Assembly: GCF_002434265.1 (NCBI RefSeq)
Contig: NZ_DJJS01000003.1
Span: 186,001-250,000, forward strand
DNA length: 64,000 nucleotides
Source of the DNA: Pseudomonas sp. UBA6562
GTDB taxonomy: Bacteria > Pseudomonadota > Gammaproteobacteria > Pseudomonadales > Pseudomonadaceae
Reading direction: 5' to 3'
Shown piece by piece: positions 59,286 to 64,000 of this stretch. Within the stretch, counting starts at the first letter, position 1. Each line of letters starts with the position of its first letter. The notes beneath the pieces were generated by a model, which worked only from the letters and a program-made list of their open reading frames with translations, ran no database searches and was not told the DNA's origin. The position numbers were made by a program, and so were the translations under genes.

Positions 59286-60665
59286 ATGCCCGAAACCTTG
59301 AACACCACTCTGCTGATTCTCGGCGGCGGCCCCGGCGGCTACATCGCCGCCATCCGCGCCGGGCAACTGGGCATCCCTACGGTGCTGGTCGAAGGCCAGG
59401 CACTGGGCGGCACCTGCCTGAACGTGGGCTGCATTCCGTCCAAGGCGCTGATCCATGTTGCCGAGCAGTTCCATCAGGCCGGCAAGCATGCCACCGATGC
59501 CGACCTGGGCATCAGCGCCAGCGCGCCCAGCCTGGACATCGGCCGCAGCGTGGCCTGGAAGGACGGCATCGTCGACCGCCTCACCAGCGGCGTGGCCAGT
59601 CTGTTGAAAAAGCACCGGGTCACGGTGGTGCATGGCTGGGCGCAGATCGTCGACGGCAAGACCGTGCAGGTCGGCGAGCAGCGCATCCGCTGCGAGCACC
59701 TGTTGCTGGCCACCGGTTCCACCAGCGTCGCGTTGCCGATGCTGCCGCTGGGCGGCGCGGTGGTGTCGTCCACCGAGGCCTTGTCGCCACAGACGCTGCC
59801 GCAGCACCTGGTGGTGGTCGGGGGCGGCTACATCGGGCTGGAGCTGGGCATCGCCTACCGCAAGCTGGGCGCGCAGGTCAGCGTGGTGGAAGCGCGCGAG
59901 CGCGTGCTGCCCAGCTACGACGCCGAGCTGACCGCGCCGGTACTCGAAGCCATGAAGGCGCTGGGCATCGACCTCTACCTGGGTCACCGCGTCGAAGGCC
60001 ACGATGCCCAAGGCCTACGCGTGCGCACCCCCGAAGGCGAAGCGCTGCGCCTGGGCTGCGACCGGGTGCTGGTGGCGGCCGGCCGGCGCCCGCGCAGCGA
60101 GGGCTTCAATCTCGAGGCGCTGCAACTGACCATGAATGGCGCGGCAGTCAGCGTCGACGAACGTTGCCAGACCAGCATGCGCAACGTCTGGGCCATCGGC
60201 GACCTGACCGGCGAACCGATGCTGGCGCACCGGGCCATGGCCCAGGGCGAGATGGTCGCCGAGCTGGTCGCGGGCCATACCCGGCGCTTCCAACCGGCCG
60301 CGATTGCAGCGGTGTGCTTCACCGATCCGGAACTGGTGGTGGCCGGCCTCACCCCCGAGCAGGCCCGCGAACAAGGGCTCGACTGCCTGGTGGCGCAGTT
60401 CCCGTTCGCCGCCAATGGGCGGGCCATGACGCTGGAGAGCCGCAGCGGCTTCGTGCGGGTGGTGGCGCGGCGCGACAACCATCTGATCCTGGGCTGGCAA
60501 GCGGTGGGTGTGGGGGTGTCGGAGCTGTCCACGGCTTTTGCCCAGTCGTTGGAAATGGGCGCGTGCCTGGAGGATGTGGCGGGCACCATCCATGCTCACC
60601 CGACATTGGGCGAGGCGGTGCAGGAAGCGGCGTTGAAGGCATTGGGGCGGGCATTGCACGTCTAG
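59286..60665 (+). CDS. lpdV: Dihydrolipoyl dehydrogenase LpdV (E3 of the branched-chain complex)
   Basis: Flavoprotein of 459 residues from the ATG at 59286. A GTG two codons earlier overlaps the bkdB stop and is possible. FAD motif LILGGGPGGYIAA, redox pair Cys44/Cys49 in GGTCLNVGCIPSK, NAD motif VVVGGGYIGLELG and C-terminal HAHPTLGEA with the catalytic His-Glu. Last gene of the operon; terminator at 60806. Confidence 0.97.
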   Translation: MPETLNTTLLILGGGPGGYIAAIRAGQLGIPTVLVEGQALGGTCLNVGCIPSKALIHVAEQFHQAGKHATDADLGISASAPSLDIGRSVAWKDGIVDRLTSGVASLLKKHRVTVVHGWAQIVDGKTVQVGEQRIRCEHLLLATGSTSVALPMLPLGGAVVSSTEALSPQTLPQHLVVVGGGYIGLELGIAYRKLGAQVSVVEARERVLPSYDAELTAPVLEAMKALGIDLYLGHRVEGHDAQGLRVRTPEGEALRLGCDRVLVAAGRRPRSEGFNLEALQLTMNGAAVSVDERCQTSMRNVWAIGDLTGEPMLAHRAMAQGEMVAELVAGHTRRFQPAAIAAVCFTDPELVVAGLTPEQAREQGLDCLVAQFPFAANGRAMTLESRSGFVRVVARRDNHLILGWQAVGVGVSELSTAFAQSLEMGACLEDVAGTIHAHPTLGEAVQEAALKALGRALHV

Positions 60666-60805
60666 CGGCGTGGTGCGCGCAGGTGCGTCGCTTGGTCCGC
60701 ATGGACGCTGCGAACGGCAGTAGGCAGGGGTCTTGGCTTTGGAATTCGCCAGCACTGTGTGGGCAGGACGTTAGCGGCTATCGAAAATGCTCCGTGCATG
60801 ACGAC

Positions 60806-60841
60806 AAAGGCCATCTCCGCGGGTCTACGGAGATGGCCTTT
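60806..60841 (+). terminator. Strong bidirectional terminator after lpdV
   Basis: AAAGGCCATCTCCG pairs perfectly with CGGAGATGGCCTTT around an eight-base loop. It lies between the convergent lpdV and the 60849 gene and can serve both. Confidence 0.93.
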
Positions 60842-60848
60842 GGACCTT

Positions 60849-61157
60849 TCACGCGCCGGTGGTGCAGCGCTGCGAGGCGGAATCACCCATGCCTTTGAGG
60901 TCGATCGGCGGCGCGACGAATTCCGGACCCTGCCCGGCCAGACGCCACTTTACCTCGGTGATGCCGTAGCGCTCGGCCATGGGCCGGCTGACCCGCTTGA
61001 TCTGGTGCTGACCGAACCGGGGGATGATCCCCACCCCCGCATCGCAACTGGCCCAATGCCAAGCTTGGGCATTGTCCATGCGTTCCAGGCGGATGATGAA
61101 CGTGCGCGGCTGCGCGTGAAGCGCATACTCGATTACATACAGCTGCTGACCTGCCAT
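60849..61157 (-). CDS. Small conserved protein of unknown function (possibly DUF6555 family)
   Basis: A 102-residue product, ATG at 61157. No signal peptide or membrane helix. Pattern QQLYVIEYALHAQPRTFIIRLERMDNAQAWHWASCDAG recalls a small family common in pseudomonads (I believe DUF6555), but this is from memory. Stop codon adjoins the lpdV terminator. Monocistronic. Confidence 0.75.
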   Translation of the reverse strand: MAGQQLYVIEYALHAQPRTFIIRLERMDNAQAWHWASCDAGVGIIPRFGQHQIKRVSRPMAERYGITEVKWRLAGQGPEFVAPPIDLKGMGDSASQRCTTGA

Positions 61158-61368
61158 TTCGGCCTCCCTGATCGTTACATGGTTATGGGAGCGGTGGGTC
61201 GCGGGAAAGATTCATTCTAAGTGTCGGCCGTTTGCACAGCGTCTGCCACGCGGTGCGCGGCCCGTGCCGAAGCAGGCGATTGGTGCCCCGCAAACACGGG
61301 CCAATGGCCCTTTCATCAGAGCGCCGACGCGCTACAGTGCTACTCCCTTGCGCGCAGGAATTCCGTCC

Positions 61369-62073
61369 ATGACCCGCCTCAACGAGTACGCCCAACCCAT
61401 CGGTCCGGCACTTGCCGACTGCTCGCCGCGGCCACGCCCCGCTGCCGTCACCCTGACCGGTCGCCACTGCCGGCTGGAGCCGCTGGATGCCGCACGGCAC
61501 GCCGCCGATCTGTACGCCGCCTATGCCGCCGCCAGCGACACACGCCACTGGACGTACCTGCCCATCGGCCCCTTCGACACCCTTGCGCAGTACCAGGCCC
61601 ATGCCGAAGCGGCGGCGCGCAGCAGCGACCCGTTGCACTTCGCGGTGATCGACCTGGCCAGCGGCAAGGCCGTAGGCACGTTGGCGCTGATGCGCATCGA
61701 TCCCGCCAATGCCGTGATCGAGGTGGGGTACGTGATCTTTTCGCCGGCGCTGCAGCAATCGGCGCTGTCGACCGAAGCGCAGTACCTGCTGATGGCCTAC
61801 GCCTTCGACGCACTCGGCTACCGGCGCTACGAATGGAAGTGCGACGACCTCAACCTGCCCTCGCGGCGGGCGGCCGAGCGATTGGGGTTCGTCTACGAGG
61901 GGACGTTTCGGCAGGCGGTGCGGTACAAGGACCGCAGCCGGGACACGGCCTGGTACGCGATCGTCGACGGCCAGTGGCCGGCGCTCAAGGTGGCGTTCGA
62001 CGCCTGGCTGGCGCCGAGCAACTTCGACGGGCAGGGTCGCCAGCGTCAGCCCTTGGGCGCCTTCAAGGGCTAA
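61369..62073 (+). CDS. GNAT family N-acetyltransferase (RimJ/RimL-like)
   Basis: Acetyl-CoA-dependent transferase of 234 residues from the ATG at 61369. GNAT core: LEPLDAARHAADLYAAY at the start of the fold, GTLALMRIDPANAVIEVGYVIF, and RRAAERLGFVYEGTFRQAVRYKDRSRD, a signature of the RimJ/RimL subgroup. Substrate unknown. The upstream in-frame extension lacks coding character. Confidence 0.88.
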   Translation: MTRLNEYAQPIGPALADCSPRPRPAAVTLTGRHCRLEPLDAARHAADLYAAYAAASDTRHWTYLPIGPFDTLAQYQAHAEAAARSSDPLHFAVIDLASGKAVGTLALMRIDPANAVIEVGYVIFSPALQQSALSTEAQYLLMAYAFDALGYRRYEWKCDDLNLPSRRAAERLGFVYEGTFRQAVRYKDRSRDTAWYAIVDGQWPALKVAFDAWLAPSNFDGQGRQRQPLGAFKG

Positions 62074-62082
62074 GGGCGCCCC

Positions 62083-63087
62083 TCACTCGGTAGCCTTGGC
62101 CACCTCGGCCGCTGGCAGCGGCGCTTCCGGACGGCGGGCATAGCGCTGCGCCAGGGCGGCGCAGACCATCAGCTGGATCTGGTGGAACAGCATCAGCGGC
62201 AGGATCAGCAGGCCGATGGTGCTGCCGGCGAACAGCACCTGGGCCATCGGCACACCGGTGGCCAGGCTTTTCTTCGAGCCGCAGAACAGGATGGTGATGC
62301 GGTCTTCGACGCTGAAGCCCAGCACCCGGCCCAGCAGCGCCGTGACGCCCAGCGACAGTGCCAACAGCACGCAGCAGCCCAGCACCAGCCAGCCGAGCAG
62401 CAGCGGCGGCACTTGCTGCCACAGGCCACCGATCACCGCCGCGCTGAAGGCCGAATACACCACCAGCAGGATCGAGCCTTGGTCGACCACCTTCAGCCAG
62501 TTGCGGTTGCGCCCTACCCACTCGCCGATCCAGCGCCGCGCGATCTGCCCGGCCACGAAGGGCACCAGCAGCTGCAGGCTGATCTTGCGGATCGCCTCGA
62601 GAGTCGAGCCGCTGTCGCCGTGCACACCCATCAGCAAGGTGACCAGCAGCGGGGTGATGAAGATGCCGATCAAGCTCGACGCCGCCGCGCTGCAGATGGC
62701 CGCCGGCACGTTGCCACGGGCCAGCGAGGTGAAGGCGATGGCCGACTGCACCGTGGCCGGCAACGTGCACAGGTAGAGAAAGCCCATGTACAGGTCCTTG
62801 CCCACCAGCGGCAGCAGCAGCGGGCGCAGGGCCAGGCCGAGCAAGGGGAACAGCACGAAGGTGCAGACGAACACCAGCCCATGCAGGCGCCAGTGCCCGG
62901 CCCCGGCCAGAATCGCCTCGCGCGACAGCCTGGCGCCATGCAGGAAGAACAGCAGGCCGATGGCGATGTTGGTGATCCAGTCGAAGGCCACCGCCACCTG
63001 ACCTGCGGCCGGCAGCAGGGTCGCGGTCAGCACCACGGCGACCAGCATGAGGGTGAAGTTGTCGGGCAGGAAACGCGAGCGGGCCAT
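62083..63087 (-). CDS. Bile acid:sodium symporter family protein (YfeH-like)
   Basis: Membrane protein of 334 residues from the ATG at 63087 (MARSRFLPDNFTLMLVAVV). About nine or ten hydrophobic helices, with the family patterns FLYLCTLPATVQSAIAFTSLARGN and ILFCGSKKSLATGVPMA. Resembles the SBF-like group (PF13593) of probable sodium-coupled carriers; substrate unknown. Convergent with the acetyltransferase gene, nine bases apart. Confidence 0.87.
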   Translation of the reverse strand: MARSRFLPDNFTLMLVAVVLTATLLPAAGQVAVAFDWITNIAIGLLFFLHGARLSREAILAGAGHWRLHGLVFVCTFVLFPLLGLALRPLLLPLVGKDLYMGFLYLCTLPATVQSAIAFTSLARGNVPAAICSAAASSLIGIFITPLLVTLLMGVHGDSGSTLEAIRKISLQLLVPFVAGQIARRWIGEWVGRNRNWLKVVDQGSILLVVYSAFSAAVIGGLWQQVPPLLLGWLVLGCCVLLALSLGVTALLGRVLGFSVEDRITILFCGSKKSLATGVPMAQVLFAGSTIGLLILPLMLFHQIQLMVCAALAQRYARRPEAPLPAAEVAKATE

Positions 63088-63223
63088 GGAAGGACATCCT
63101 GTTGTTGTCGGAGTTACCGGCGTCCGGGCGCCAGCGCGGCGGCCCGAACGCAAGAGCGGACGATACACGTACAGCCGTTCCCGGTGAAAGTAACCGAATG
63201 TCTGCGCACGGCCCGCCTTGGGG

Positions 63224-64000
63224 CTAGACGCAGGGTTTGGCCAGGGGCATCGGCGCACGCGCGAGCCACGGACGCACCACGCTCAGCAGGCCCACCGCCG
63301 CCATGGCCGCACCGACCCACAACGGCGCACGCAGGCCGAAACCGGCGTCGATGGATTCGCCGCCCGCCCAACTGCCCAGCGCCAGGCCGGCGGTGATCAC
63401 CGAGGTGTGCAGGGCATTGACCAGCGCGCCGGGCTCGGCCGCCTTCATCACCCGCGCTACCATCGCCGGGTTCAGCGCCACGCCGGTCAGGCCGATGGCC
63501 AGGAAACAGGCGAGGTTCAGCCACGCCGTCTGGCCGGCCATGGCAAAGCCGGCCATCGCCACCGTCAACAGCACCAGTCCCCAGCCCAAGGCGGCGAAGG
63601 TGTGCCGATCGGCGACACGCCCCACCAGCATGTTGCCGAGCAGGTTGGCCACGCCGTACAACGCCAGCAGCGGCGCCACATGGCTGGGCAGTACGCCGAC
63701 TTCCTCGATCAGGATCGGCGTGATGTAGCTGAAGCCGGCGAAGGTCGCGCCGATGATCAGGCCGCTGGTGAGGTACGCGCCCCACAGGCTGGGGTTGCTC
63801 AACGCCGCCCATTGCCGGGACAGCGGCGGTTGCCGGTCGGCCGGGTCCTGCTTCAGGCACGTCGCCACCAGCAGCGTGCACAGCAGCGACAGCAGCACGA
63901 TCGCCCAGGCGCTGGCACGCCAGCCGAAGCTGTGCTCGACCAGGTTTATCATCGGCACGCCGGCTACCGGCGACATCATCAACCCCGCCAGCACGATGGC
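63224..64000 (-). CDS. MFS transporter (N-terminal part outside window)
   Basis: About 257 C-terminal residues of a drug-efflux-type major facilitator. Seven or eight helices are visible, with the loop DPADRQPPLSRQWAAL between the two halves and GVANLLGNMLVGRVADR as the second conserved MFS motif. The start lies beyond position 64000. Confidence 0.87.
   Translation of the reverse strand, partial: AIVLAGLMMSPVAGVPMINLVEHSFGWRASAWAIVLLSLLCTLLVATCLKQDPADRQPPLSRQWAALSNPSLWGAYLTSGLIIGATFAGFSYITPILIEEVGVLPSHVAPLLALYGVANLLGNMLVGRVADRHTFAALGWGLVLLTVAMAGFAMAGQTAWLNLACFLAIGLTGVALNPAMVARVMKAAEPGALVNALHTSVITAGLALGSWAGGESIDAGFGLRAPLWVGAAMAAVGLLSVVRPWLARAPMPLAKPCV

Overview
The window is a bacterial chromosome segment from a Pseudomonas of the putida group. 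The evidence is the gene content and order: a single flagellar/chemotaxis cluster with FleQ/FleSR regulators, followed by flgZ, an MFS gene and the bkd operon. The DNA is GC-rich, carries typical Pseudomonas REP-like repeats, and has many textbook RpoN (-24/-12) promoters. The assignment rests on remembered synteny and family knowledge, not on a database search.

Layout. 1-7949 (minus strand): cheA (cut by the window edge), cheZ, cheY, fliA, fleN, flhF, flhA. 8021-11829 (plus strand): an A/T-rich insertion between flhA and flhB that encodes four proteins with no flagellar role. 11894-25335 (minus): flhB, fliR, fliQ, fliP, fliO, fliN, fliM, fliL, fliK, an hptB-like phosphotransfer gene, fliJ, fliI, fliH, fliG, fliF, fliE. 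25716-34307 (minus): fleR, fleS, fleQ, fliT, fliS, fliD, flaG, fliC. 34553-48170 (minus): a stand-alone ketoacyl-ACP synthase III, then flgL, flgK, flgJ, flgI, flgH, flgG, flgF, a small secreted protein gene, flgE, flgD, flgC, flgB. 48468-50281 (minus): cheR, cheV. 50353-53064 (plus): flgA, flgM, flgN, flgZ. 53228-64000: MFS gene, bkdR, the branched-chain keto acid dehydrogenase operon bkdA1-bkdA2-bkdB-lpdV, a small conserved gene, a GNAT acetyltransferase, a bile-acid:sodium-symporter-like gene and a truncated MFS gene.

How it works together. FleQ with RpoN should drive the structural operons (matches upstream of flhA, fliL, fliK, fliE, fleSR, fliD, flgF, flgB and flgA). FliA, held by FlgM and released by secretion, should drive fliC and flgM. 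FlhF and FleN set flagellar site and number, FlgZ links motility to c-di-GMP, and CheA/Y/Z/R/V handle chemotaxis.

The most unusual region is the 8.7-11.8 kb cassette. It encodes (i) a Sec-less protein with PNW-type tandem repeats, (ii) a Sec-exported small protein whose N-terminus carries, after the signal peptide, a second leader with the hydrophobic spacing of a double-glycine (C39) leader ending in Gly-Ala, (iii) an outer-membrane beta-barrel with an N-terminal periplasmic domain, and (iv) a Sec-exported C39-like peptidase with an intact Cys/His/Asp set. This looks like a compact export-and-maturation system in which the peptidase works in the periplasm, loosely reminiscent of the Fap amyloid machinery (FapD/FapF) but without recognisable FapB/FapC repeats. 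An internal hairpin after the substrate gene would give more substrate than machinery.

Other oddities are a duplicated fliH/fliI junction that creates a 34-codon bridging ORF, absence of the hsbR/hsbA genes expected next to hptB, CheZ-tail-like repeats in CheA, a 16-bp minisatellite and a G11 tract around the flgE/flgF interval, and a flgA promoter that predicts an almost leaderless mRNA.
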